Source: Bacteroidota bacterium (lineage in GTDB: Bacteria > Bacteroidota > Bacteroidia > B-17B0 > Aurantibacillaceae). Taken from it: DNA of 7,942 nucleotides. How positions within the stretch are numbered: position 1 is the stretch's first letter; each line of letters starts with the position of its first letter. The notes under the pieces were generated by a model. The model saw only the letters and a program-made list of their open reading frames with translations, ran no database searches and had not been told where the DNA came from. Made by a program: the position numbers and the translations under genes. Of the stretch, positions 1 through 6,483 are shown in pieces. Where the stretch lies: positions 1-7,942 of the forward strand of contig CANJJP010000061.1 in NCBI GenBank assembly GCA_947474485.1, given 5' to 3'.

Positions 1-2
1 GA

Positions 3-191
3 ACTTCTCTCAAGCTGAAAATTATGAAAGAGAAAATAGTTGTACTAGCTAAACGATTCTTTGCTATACCAGTGTTCTTTTGCTATTCAATGGCGGATGG
101 AATTTACAACCTACTTAAATCATACAATAATCCTATCAACAAAAAATCAAAATATCCTGATGAGTTCCAATTATTTTTTAACTTTGATTAA
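3..191 (+). CDS. Possible small or 5'-truncated ORF of unknown function
   Basis: This frame is open from the left edge to a TAA at 189-191. It could be the 3' end of a longer gene, or a 55-residue protein starting at the ATG at 24. The predicted protein begins MKEKIVVLAKRFFAIPVF, has a short hydrophobic stretch near residues 13-21, and ends in a polar, Asn/Lys-rich tail. I recognise no family. A second frame is also open from the edge up to a TAA at 50-52 (ending NSCTS), so it is not certain which frame, if either, is coding. The codons used resemble those of neighbouring genes, but at this length that is weak support. Confidence 0.3.
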   Translation, partial: TSLKLKIMKEKIVVLAKRFFAIPVFFCYSMADGIYNLLKSYNNPINKKSKYPDEFQLFFNFD

Positions 192-225
192 AATAATTGG
201 GAAAGACCAGTAAATTAATTTTATA

Positions 226-260
226 TTGTAAAATATGTTATTCTTAATATTATTTTACAA
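226..260. promoter_or_regulatory. Inverted repeat upstream of the lipoprotein gene
   Basis: TTGTAAAATA at 226-235 is the exact reverse complement of TATTTTACAA at 251-260, separated by 15 bp. No T-run follows on the plus strand, so it is not a typical intrinsic terminator for the preceding frame. It lies 54 bp before the lipoprotein start and might be an operator. It is very AT-rich, so chance is a real alternative. Confidence 0.25.
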
Positions 261-313
261 GTGAAAGAATCACTGATTAAACAATATAAGTTTCTCAATA
301 AACTCAAAGGGTT

Positions 314-1024
314 ATGAAAATAAGTACAATTCTATTTTTTGTGGCAGGAGTATCTTTTAGCTTTTTCATGGCGTCGTGTGGCGCAAAAGAAGGTAAGAAC
401 GAACTAAAAGTCGATAAGACCGCTGTTAAGGCTGGTGAGCAAATCACTCTTACTTTTGTGGCTCAAGAAGGCATGGATAAAAATGCTTGGATTGGATTAA
501 TTCCTTCAAGTACACAACATGGTTCAGAAAAAGTAAATGACATATACGATGTTGCTTACAAATATTTAAACGGTGAATCCAAAGGAACTATGACGTTTAC
601 CGCTCCATTAAAGGGTGGTAACTACGATTTCCGCATGAATGAGTCAGATTCAAAACTAGACGCAAAAGAATTGGCTACCATTTCTTTTGTTGTTGAAGCT
701 ATCCCTCAACAAAATTTACCAAATACAATTACGCTCGACAAAACAACCTACATTGCTGGAGAAGCAATTGTTGTTAAATATACATCAGAAGCAGGAATGG
801 ATAAAAATGCTTGGATTGGAATTGTTCCTTCGGATATCGAGCATGGCCTAGAAGCAATTAATGATAAGCACGATCTTTCTTATGTTTACTTAAATGGAAA
901 TAACAATTCAACACTTAATATGGTTGCTCCAACCGAGCCAGGTTCGTATGACTTAAGAATGAATGAGTCAGCCTCAAAACAAGGTGCTAAGGAATTAACT
1001 TTTATTACTATTACAGTAAAATAA
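314..1024 (+). CDS. Two-module envelope lipoprotein of unknown function
   Basis: This is a 236-residue lipoprotein precursor. Residues 1-21 form a type II signal peptide (basic start, hydrophobic core) ending in a lipobox-like MASC, with Cys22 as the expected lipidated residue. The mature protein is two copies of one module, at about 31-128 and 138-236, joined by a short linker. Each copy has an LKVDKT or ITLDKT start, then GMDKNAWIG, a conserved P-S..HG....ND..D..Y.YLNG block, a TMTFTAP-like strand, and a YDFRMNES or YDLRMNES strand. The alternating beta-strand pattern and the W-I-G...Y-Y-L block resemble Ig-like or SKICH-like beta-sandwich domains; this is an inference from pattern only. 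No catalytic residues are evident. It stands alone, with a probable terminator downstream. The ATG at 314 is the only start that gives the signal peptide. The cellular role is unknown; binding or adhesion at the envelope is plausible. Confidence 0.93.
   Translation: MKISTILFFVAGVSFSFFMASCGAKEGKNELKVDKTAVKAGEQITLTFVAQEGMDKNAWIGLIPSSTQHGSEKVNDIYDVAYKYLNGESKGTMTFTAPLKGGNYDFRMNESDSKLDAKELATISFVVEAIPQQNLPNTITLDKTTYIAGEAIVVKYTSEAGMDKNAWIGIVPSDIEHGLEAINDKHDLSYVYLNGNNNSTLNMVAPTEPGSYDLRMNESASKQGAKELTFITITVK
404..1021 (+). repeat. Internal tandem domain duplication in the lipoprotein gene
   Basis: Codons for residues 31-128 (404-697) and 138-236 (725-1021) encode homologous modules. The strongest nucleotide match is a 24-bp identity beginning ATGGATAAAAATGC at 473-496 and again at 797-820, a spacing of 324 bp. 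Elsewhere the copies have diverged at DNA level, so the duplication is not recent, and this core block seems to be under the strongest constraint. Confidence 0.85.
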
Positions 1025-1040
1025 TTTACAATAGATTTGT

Positions 1041-1079
1041 AAAAGTGAATTAAGCGGGTTAGAAATGCTCCACTTTTTT
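1041..1079 (+). terminator. Probable intrinsic terminator of the lipoprotein gene
   Basis: AAAAGTG (1041-1047) pairs with CACTTTT (1071-1077), and an inner AGC (1053-1055) can pair with GCT (1067-1069). A run of six T covers 1074-1079. It begins 17 bp after the lipoprotein stop codon, the expected place for a terminator. The loop is long and the stem AT-rich, so strength is uncertain. Confidence 0.5.
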
Positions 1080-1242
1080 AATACCCACTCACTAATAAAT
1101 TCCTTGCAGCTTTTTCAGAACATTTTTGTTATTTAGCCTTTCCTTAAAAACTATATAAAGCTTATTAATAATAAGACTTGAATGATATTGCTATAGCCGA
1201 TTCCATTTGTTTTCTTTAAAATGATTAAAAAGCAAAAGGAAA
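1080..1242. other. Intergenic stretch with no identifiable content
   Basis: This AT-rich interval between the lipoprotein terminator and the transposase remnant has no convincing ORF, RNA or hairpin. If the transposase remnant once had a left terminal inverted repeat it should lie here, but without the right end there is nothing to match it against. Confidence 0.4.
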
Positions 1243-1636
1243 ATGCAAGGAAAATTATCCTATAAGCCCAATCAAATTTATTTAAGATAGAACTGAGTGA
1301 TATTGTTTCTGATAAAATACATTTAGTACTGCTGACAAAAAAGATTGGCTAGAACGAAGTTGAAATCTATTACGGACCTTTTTATTCACTTCATGATAGA
1401 CCGATTGTGCCTACACGAACTATGGTTGGCTTGCTACTTTTAAAAAGTATGTTTAGTGTAGCCGATGAAGTTTTAATACCTATGTCAATACTTTAAAACA
1501 AGCTTTAAAACAAATGGAATACACGACAGATAAGTTACCAGAAGAAGCCATTTGCGACAGAGGTTATAGAGGTAAAGCAAAAATTAGAGAGTGTAAAATC
1601 AGTGTACCTAAACCATTACAAAAAAACTCAACTCGC
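1243..1636 (+). pseudogene. Decayed IS5-type transposase (DDE superfamily), remnant
   Basis: The remnant must be read in three frames. From the ATG at 1243, MQGKLSYKPNQ is in frame 1. After a frameshift near 1275-1284 frame 3 reads FKIELSDIVSDKIHLVLL, then a TAG stop at 1350-1352, then the block EVEIYYGPFYSLHDRP and PTRTMVGLLLLKSMF, which matches the N-terminal DUF772-type region of IS5-family transposases. Around 1473-1481 the sequence jumps to frame 2 and continues with YVNTLKQALKQ, then LPEEAICDRGYRGKAKI, the block holding the second catalytic Asp (DRGYRG). The region with the first catalytic Asp is deleted, and the C-terminus with the catalytic Glu is missing after about KNSTR (near 1636). 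It cannot make active transposase. The family assignment rests on recalled motifs; the subgroup is not certain. Confidence 0.85.
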
Positions 1637-1785
1637 CATCCAAAAGAATTGGAGCAATGTTTGAAATTGGAACCAATACTCCCATACGTGATTCTTATTT
1701 GACAGGCAAATTAGACGATATAGGATTTTGGAATCGTGTATTAAATGAAGAAGAAATTTTATTACTATTTAAAAATGATGAATAG
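1637..1785 (+). pseudogene. 3' fragment of a LamG-like (concanavalin-fold) domain gene
   Basis: In frame 1, different from the adjoining transposase frame, the DNA encodes IGAMFEIGTNTP, a short spacer, then YLTGKLDDIGFWNRVL and NEEEILLLF, ending at a TAG (1783-1785). The G-K-[LI]-D-D-I-G-[FI]-W-N-R-x-L-x-x-E-E-I pattern is the typical C-terminal strand and helix of LamG/laminin G-like jelly-roll domains common in secreted Bacteroidota proteins. The rest of the domain and any signal peptide are absent upstream, where the transposase remnant sits instead. The frame stays open back to 1612, but the part before about 1637 reads transposase in another frame. It is probably the surviving end of a gene cut off by a rearrangement involving the IS. 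It has no start of its own and is presumably not expressed. Confidence 0.65.
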
Positions 1786-1825
1786 TTAATAATGTAGATT
1801 TATTCTAGTCACTTTTATTTCACAA

Positions 1826-4045
1826 TTACTCGCCTTTAATTATCCTAAAGTTTTTAACTGACTTTTCACCTTTTACTTGTAAAAAATAAAGTCCGGCTTG
1901 CAAATTATATTTACTAAAATTCCAATTAAACCCAAAAGCATCTTTTTCAAAATAATCTTTGTTTAAAACTGAAATCATTTTTCCTTGCGCATCATATAGG
2001 GATATTTGATAATTCCCTTCACTAGGAATATCTAATTCCAAATGCACATTATTTATAAATGGATTTGGATACACATAGGCATTGATTTCATTATTACCAT
2101 TTTTTATATTACCGGTAACATTTGGCAGACTGCATGGCCCAGTGCCATACATATTTGCATCTAACCACATCAAGCGCTTATAAATCCAGTTTTTCATGCT
2201 TCTAATTTCGGCGCTAAAAGTTGGAGGATAAGGTGAAGGATTAGGCCAAACATAAACTCCTAAAATGGGATATTTTGCAAAGTGTCGTACCTGACCTTCA
2301 TTTACTTCAGATACCATTGAATCTATTTTTGCAAACAGCACAGTTGTATCTAACAAGTTAGTTCTTAAATCAGTGTACTTACAATATAATTTGTTTGAGA
2401 AAGAACTATCTGCTACTAATTTATCCCACCAAAAAGGAACAACCCAATTATCAGTAGGACACACAGTATTAAACTTATAAGCCCAACCGGTTGTATCAGA
2501 ACCATCACAATAATTTGCATTATTTAAGCCTAAATTAAAATCCCAAACTGGCCCTGCTTTTAACTGCCCGCCCTGACTGGTTCTGTTTTTATGCAAATAC
2601 GTACTTAAACGATATCCATCCACATTTCGAGTAAATTCGTTAATGATAAAAAAGTCAACAAATGATTTCACGACGGCATATTTTCGATAACCAGTTAGTG
2701 GATCTTGAAAGTTTACGCTATTAAGCGCTGTTTCAAAACTATCAACATAAGATTTTATATAATTCCTTTGTGGCAAAGTTACATCAATTAAATCAGGATA
2801 TTGAATAGTAAAACCAATTTGCTTATTAGCTGCAACATTGTTAGGAGTTACTGCAGAGTACCATGTTGGAGTGTCTTTGTCAATATTAATGATATAACCA
2901 CCAGTCAAAGAGTCTCCGGCATTATCAAGATTATCCATTTTTTTAACATCAACTCTTGCCGAATCGCGTTTTATTTTTTCCATAAACACATAAACTCCTT
3001 TATATTCGCCATTAATAGTTACCTCACAAAAACGTGTTCGTGCAGCCCATCTTCCCATCTCGCGTGCTAGCTGATATGTAATTACATTTCGCATCAAAGT
3101 TTTATCATTATAAGGTGCGTATAAAACCCAATCATTTTCTTTACTCATGCCGAAAAGCGACACATCTAAATTATTTCCTGCTATATCTCTCGTTTCAACA
3201 TTATACTGCTTTTGTGCAAAATTTAACGACGACTGCCCTCGTATTTCAATTCCAATTTTACCATTATAATGATTTTTAGGATCAGTTACATAATTTCGCA
3301 CTCCTTGCCCATTATATATGATGCCCATATCAGCTGTAATTTTTGTTCCATTGATAATGGTTTGCGTACCAGTATTTATGTCAATAATAGGTAGATTTGA
3401 AGAAACAAAATCAACAGGGCCATTAAACCAGCTTGGTGGTGTGCCAAAATAAACTGACATATTTTTTATACCAAAACTTAACCAAAAACGTGAGGAAAGA
3501 TCAGAAGAAGTTCCGTTTACATTATGAATTTGTATGGCTAGCACATTTGTACCATTTCGAAAAATACTATGAAGTGCTGATTGAGTAATATTAAAATAAT
3601 CCGGATTTCCTCCACCATACATAACAGCCTCATGATTTCCCGAAGCAAATGTGTTGTATGGAGGAAGAGCGGCAGTAGGCATATTAGCTCGCGCAATTTC
3701 TGTATTATTAAGGTAAGCTACAAAACCATCATCATAATCGGCATTTAAAATTGCTTTAGATATTTTTGATGTATCTGAAATATTGAAAACAATCCTTATA
3801 TAAACTGAATTAGCTTGCGAAAACGTGGTATTATCATCTGAATCACCAAAACCAAAACCACCTTGACCACTTAACCAGTTTGTTGGAGTAAAAGTTGTTT
3901 TGCGCCAATTAGTATCCGGCTCTGATGTTGGAACTAAATAGTTCCAAGTATTATTTTCGTAAACAACGGTTTCCCAATGATCAGTTTGAGCAACAATTTT
4001 TAATGAAGTAACAAATAAAAAGAACAATTGTAAAAAGACTTTCAT
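1826..4045 (-). CDS. Secreted CotH-kinase-family protein with T9SS type A sorting domain
   Basis: The 739-residue precursor has a signal peptide at residues 1-20 (hydrophobic core, ending VAQ). Residues about 22-195 form a beta-sandwich, galactose-binding-like module with GFGFGDSDD, YIRIVF, DYDDGFVAYLNN and NVLAIQIHN. Residues about 215-630 are a CotH kinase domain: IEIRGQSS (267-273), KQYNVETRD with Lys279, DWVLYAPYNDKTLMRN (305-320), INGEYKGVYVFMEKI (344-358), FIINEFTRNVDG with Asp476, and GPVWDFNLG with Asp502. By analogy with spore-coat CotH, Lys279, Asp476 and Asp502 are the likely nucleotide- and metal-binding positions; this mapping is inference. Residues 656-739 are a T9SS type A C-terminal sorting domain (YPNPF, ISLYDAQGK, GLYFLQV, KNFRIIK), so the protein should cross the outer membrane and be released or attached at the surface. 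The ATG at 4045 directly precedes the signal peptide; no Shine-Dalgarno is seen. Its substrate is unknown, and it is not obviously in an operon. Confidence 0.95.
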   Translation of the reverse strand: MKVFLQLFFLFVTSLKIVAQTDHWETVVYENNTWNYLVPTSEPDTNWRKTTFTPTNWLSGQGGFGFGDSDDNTTFSQANSVYIRIVFNISDTSKISKAILNADYDDGFVAYLNNTEIARANMPTAALPPYNTFASGNHEAVMYGGGNPDYFNITQSALHSIFRNGTNVLAIQIHNVNGTSSDLSSRFWLSFGIKNMSVYFGTPPSWFNGPVDFVSSNLPIIDINTGTQTIINGTKITADMGIIYNGQGVRNYVTDPKNHYNGKIGIEIRGQSSLNFAQKQYNVETRDIAGNNLDVSLFGMSKENDWVLYAPYNDKTLMRNVITYQLAREMGRWAARTRFCEVTINGEYKGVYVFMEKIKRDSARVDVKKMDNLDNAGDSLTGGYIINIDKDTPTWYSAVTPNNVAANKQIGFTIQYPDLIDVTLPQRNYIKSYVDSFETALNSVNFQDPLTGYRKYAVVKSFVDFFIINEFTRNVDGYRLSTYLHKNRTSQGGQLKAGPVWDFNLGLNNANYCDGSDTTGWAYKFNTVCPTDNWVVPFWWDKLVADSSFSNKLYCKYTDLRTNLLDTTVLFAKIDSMVSEVNEGQVRHFAKYPILGVYVWPNPSPYPPTFSAEIRSMKNWIYKRLMWLDANMYGTGPCSLPNVTGNIKNGNNEINAYVYPNPFINNVHLELDIPSEGNYQISLYDAQGKMISVLNKDYFEKDAFGFNWNFSKYNLQAGLYFLQVKGEKSVKNFRIIKGE

Positions 4046-4212
4046 AAGGTTTGACTATTTTTCTGTAATACTAAATATAATGTAATGATAACAATAACTT
4101 TACGTGTAGAAATTCCAAATTATGGAAGATTTATGCGCGTTTTTGGGCGAATTTCAATCAAAATGAGATATAATACCAAATACATTTATTACATGGTCCA
4201 ATTATGGTGTTC

Positions 4213-4233
4213 ATGCTGAACTTGATTCAGCAT
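4213..4233. repeat. 8-bp stem hairpin inside the palindromic element
   Basis: ATGCTGAA (4213-4220) pairs with TTCAGCAT (4226-4233) around a CTTGA loop. The loop and inner stem are the reverse complement of those of the neighbouring larger hairpin, so this unit and that one look like an inverted pair of one ancestral REP-type motif. Confidence 0.65.
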
Positions 4234-4234
4234 C

Positions 4235-4267
4235 TCACCCACCCTGAATCAAGTTCAGGGTGGGTGA
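4235..4267. repeat. 14-bp perfect stem hairpin inside the palindromic element
   Basis: TCACCCACCCTGAA (4235-4248) and TTCAGGGTGGGTGA (4254-4267) form a perfect 14-bp stem with a TCAAG loop. It is among the most GC-rich spots in the intergenic region. On the minus strand it follows the histidine kinase stop codon and could stabilise or end that transcript, but no U-run follows, so a classic Rho-independent terminator is not supported. Confidence 0.7.
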
Positions 4268-4319
4268 CTAACTGCTTGGACCATCTATTACTTATTAAAT
4301 GGTATAACACGCTCTTTAA

Positions 4320-6365
4320 TTAGACTAAAGTGATTATATCTTTTTCAATCTCTGCTTTAAATTTAACGCAAACATTCAATCCTGGATTATTATAATATTC
4401 AAAACTTCCCTTTAATTGTTTGGTAAAAATATTAAGTAGTTTAAAACCTAACGAGCTAGCTTTTTTTAAATCAAAGTTAGTTGGTAAACCTGGTCCAGTA
4501 TCGTAAATACGCAAATTAATCTCGTCTTCAATATTGGTTAGTTTAACATAAATACTGCCGGTTTTTTTTTCCAAAAATGCATATTTAAAACTATTGGTAA
4601 TTAACTCATTTACAATTAGTGCAATTGGCACTGCTCTTTTAGCTGATACAAGTGCAGATTCCAATTCAAAATGGAGTGTAATGCTTTTTGTTTTATCAAA
4701 AAAGTTTCTTAAAAATTCAACAAGATCTTTTAAGTAATCTTGCAAATCTATTTTCACAAAGTTATTTGATTTATATAGTTTTTCATGAATTAACGACATG
4801 GCATTAATTCTTTGCTGAATTTCTGTAAATTGGTTTTGTACTAATTCATTTTCAGTTTTAGCGCGCTGCATTTCAATAAGGCCTGTTACTAAAGCTAAAT
4901 TATTTTTAACACGATGATGAATTTCTCCTAGCAATGCTTCTTTTTCGCGTAATGATTCTTTAATATTAATTTCTTGCTCCTTTTTATCAGTAATATCAAT
5001 ACCGTAACCAATCATATACTTAAATCCGTCGTCATCAAAAACAGGATAAAACTTTCTCAAGTTATAAATTTCTTTTCCATTTTTATTAAAATGAGAATCT
5101 TCAAAATCTGCAGGAATGCCAGTTTCGATGACGGATTTAAAAATCGCATGTCTTTTAATAGCAATATTTGTATCGTACTTTTTTATTTTACAATAATCAA
5201 AGTAATTTTTTCCAATCATTTTTCTTCTTAGCTCATCATCTTTAATACCAAGAGTATTTATGAATAAAAAGTTAAAATCGATATCGTAAATAACAATTTC
5301 TATAGGTATATTAGAAAAGATGGATTCGTAAAACACTTTTTGTTCTTCAATTTTTTTACGTTTTTCAATAACTTCATTCGTACTTTCAGTTACTTTATTA
5401 TTAAGATCTGTTGAATAATTATATAAGCTATTTCGCATTCTAATAAGCGATTCGCCTAACAAATCATTTTCACTTAGCTTTTTATATTGAGCAGAAAAAT
5501 CACCTTCTTCAATTTTATTTGCAAATTCAGAAGTTTTTGTAAAACTCGCAGTGAGCAAATTAACAGAAGTTGCCATATCTCCAATAATATTATTAGTGGA
5601 TTTTAAAACTTCTGTTGGTAATTGCCCTTGAGATAATTTATAAATAATAGTATTCATCTCTAAAACCGTTTTTGTAATACTATAATAAATAAAATAAATG
5701 GCGAGAACGACAAACATCAATTTCACCAGAGATGAAAGTGTTATTGCCGTTGAAATCGTTTCCGCATCTTTTTGTATTTCCTCGATTAACAGATTGGTTA
5801 TTTTTTTATTTTCTAAACTAATTATACTTAATTTTTCAGAAACAGCTTTTGTTTTTGGAATAATTTCTTCTTCAATAATTTCCTCGGCTTCAAATTTTGA
5901 TTGAGGATTTTCGTAATCATCAAAAGTAACTAAGAGCTTTGTAATTTTTTTTTGAGAATTAAATAAATCATCAAATTCGTAAAACAAAACGATAAGCTTT
6001 TGTGCATTAAATTGGTTTAAAATGTCATGTCCTTTAAAATTTAAAGCATATTTTTCGATTTTATTTCTTAGTAAAACATATCGGTTATTATGTATACTAC
6101 TTAACTCCTTTTTATCCTCTATTTCATTTGGTAAATGCACCCAATTAGTTGAATACATTTTTGACTCAAGAAGCAAATCCTTTAAGTTATCTAAATCCGA
6201 AACAAAAGGATTAATAACTTTATTTATTTTATCATTATTTAATTTTTGTTTTTTTATTAAATAGGCTGTATAAAAAGTATTTGATATGGCTGCAATAATA
6301 ACGAGCGCAAATAATATAGTAATTACCGGAAAAGCATTAAAAATATTACGTGACTTAAAATTCAT
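4320..6365 (-). CDS. Membrane sensor histidine kinase, PAS + HisKA_2 + HATPase_c
   Basis: This 681-residue kinase has a transmembrane helix at about 11-33, a largely helical periplasmic sensor at 34-208 with no recognised ligand fold, and a second helix at about 209-229. Two HAMP-like segments follow (about 231-275 and 278-318; IGDMATSVNLL and EEGDFSAQ...LGESLIRMRNSL), then a coiled coil (320-345) and a PAS domain (about 346-463, ending MIGYGIDITDKKEQE). The phosphoacceptor region is HisKA_2 type, with EIHHRVKNNLALV at 481-493; His484 aligns with the phosphorylated His of HWE-type kinases, His483 being the alternative. The ATPase domain shows NELITNSFKYAF (586-597), DTGPGLP (622-628) and SLGFKLLN (638-645). 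It should autophosphorylate and pass phosphate to a separate response regulator, none of which is encoded here. The ATG at 6365 gives a proper N-terminal membrane anchor. The gene is divergent from a TonB-dependent receptor 118 bp away. Confidence 0.95.
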   Translation of the reverse strand: MNFKSRNIFNAFPVITILFALVIIAAISNTFYTAYLIKKQKLNNDKINKVINPFVSDLDNLKDLLLESKMYSTNWVHLPNEIEDKKELSSIHNNRYVLLRNKIEKYALNFKGHDILNQFNAQKLIVLFYEFDDLFNSQKKITKLLVTFDDYENPQSKFEAEEIIEEEIIPKTKAVSEKLSIISLENKKITNLLIEEIQKDAETISTAITLSSLVKLMFVVLAIYFIYYSITKTVLEMNTIIYKLSQGQLPTEVLKSTNNIIGDMATSVNLLTASFTKTSEFANKIEEGDFSAQYKKLSENDLLGESLIRMRNSLYNYSTDLNNKVTESTNEVIEKRKKIEEQKVFYESIFSNIPIEIVIYDIDFNFLFINTLGIKDDELRRKMIGKNYFDYCKIKKYDTNIAIKRHAIFKSVIETGIPADFEDSHFNKNGKEIYNLRKFYPVFDDDGFKYMIGYGIDITDKKEQEINIKESLREKEALLGEIHHRVKNNLALVTGLIEMQRAKTENELVQNQFTEIQQRINAMSLIHEKLYKSNNFVKIDLQDYLKDLVEFLRNFFDKTKSITLHFELESALVSAKRAVPIALIVNELITNSFKYAFLEKKTGSIYVKLTNIEDEINLRIYDTGPGLPTNFDLKKASSLGFKLLNIFTKQLKGSFEYYNNPGLNVCVKFKAEIEKDIITLV

Positions 6366-6378
6366 TACTTACAAAAAT

Positions 6379-6394
6379 TGTTTATAAATAAACA
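6379..6394. promoter_or_regulatory. 16-bp palindrome near the histidine kinase start
   Basis: TGTTTATAAATAAACA is a near-perfect palindrome (7-bp arms, 2-bp centre) 13 bp upstream of the kinase ATG, within its predicted 5' leader. It is a candidate operator for a dimeric regulator or a small leader hairpin. It is all A/T apart from one G and one C, so chance cannot be excluded. Confidence 0.3.
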
Positions 6395-6428
6395 GTTGAG
6401 CTTAAAATGATAAGCTTCCCTATTTCCA

Positions 6429-6436
6429 CAAATATA
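6429..6436 (-). promoter_or_regulatory. Candidate -7 element for the histidine kinase gene
   Basis: Read on the minus strand this is TATATTTG, an exact match to the Bacteroidota -7 consensus TAnnTTTG. It lies 63 bp upstream of the kinase ATG and predicts a leader of about 55 nt. A good -33 TTTG is not present at the usual spacing, only a weak TTAG about 18 nt upstream, so the call rests on the -7 box and position. Confidence 0.45.
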
Positions 6437-6470
6437 TTGTTTTAAGTCGTAAATCTAATTTTATTTTTAA

Positions 6471-6478
6471 TACATTTG
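6471..6478 (+). promoter_or_regulatory. TAnnTTTG match just before the TonB-dependent receptor start
   Basis: TACATTTG matches the -7 consensus exactly but ends only 5 bp before the ATG at 6484. If used, the transcript would start at or very near the ATG, giving a leaderless or nearly leaderless message. No -33 TTTG is seen at 19-21 bp spacing. It may be a chance match; an equally exact TAGATTTG occurs at 1032-1039 with no gene behind it. Confidence 0.3.
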
Positions 6479-6483
6479 CTTCT

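Larger units (their letters stand above)
4173..4305. repeat. Nested palindromic intergenic element (MITE/REP-like)
   Basis: The element of about 133 bp has layered inverted repeats. The outermost are ATACCA (4173-4178) and TGGTAT (4300-4305). Next are ATGGTCCAA (4193-4201) and TTGGACCAT (4276-4284). Inside are two hairpins, 4213-4233 and 4235-4267. The arms of the two hairpins are also complementary to each other: 4216-4230 pairs with 4244-4258 over 15 bp. The core CATGCTGAACTTGATTCAGC resembles dispersed intergenic repeats I recall from Bacteroidota genomes. No coding potential is present, so any mobility would depend on a transposase elsewhere. It ends 15 bp from the stop codon of the histidine kinase gene. 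No clear target-site duplication is visible, and the exact ends are uncertain. Confidence 0.75.

Noticed and set aside
287..294. TAAGTTTC as a -7 box for the lipoprotein gene
   Set aside because: It has one mismatch and no -33 element at the right distance, so it is too weak to annotate.
1032..1039. TAGATTTG, an exact match to the -7 promoter consensus
   Set aside because: It lies between the lipoprotein stop and its terminator with no gene directly downstream; most likely chance in AT-rich DNA.
1514..1702. Intact 62-residue protein starting at the ATG at 1514
   Set aside because: Its first 41 or so residues are an internal piece of transposase and the rest is an out-of-frame read of the LamG remnant, so it is part of the scar.
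2801..3070. Plus-strand ORF of 89 codons
   Set aside because: It lies wholly inside the CotH-family gene on the other strand, and its translation has no recognisable domain.
4072..4079. TATATTTA on the minus strand as a -7 box for the CotH-family gene
   Set aside because: It has one mismatch to TAnnTTTG, and the only upstream TTG is at 12 bp, far from the usual 19-21 bp spacing.
4173..4305. CRISPR repeat or riboswitch reading of the palindromic element
   Set aside because: There is no regular repeat-spacer array, and the symmetric ends and inverted core fit a mobile repeat better than a ligand-binding leader.
4974..5904. Plus-strand ORFs at 4974-5231 and 5698-5904
   Set aside because: Both are antisense shadows of the histidine kinase, whose domain motifs confirm the minus-strand frame through these positions.
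6022..6264. Plus-strand ORF of 80 codons
   Set aside because: It is an antisense shadow of the kinase's periplasmic region, with no start context or family support.
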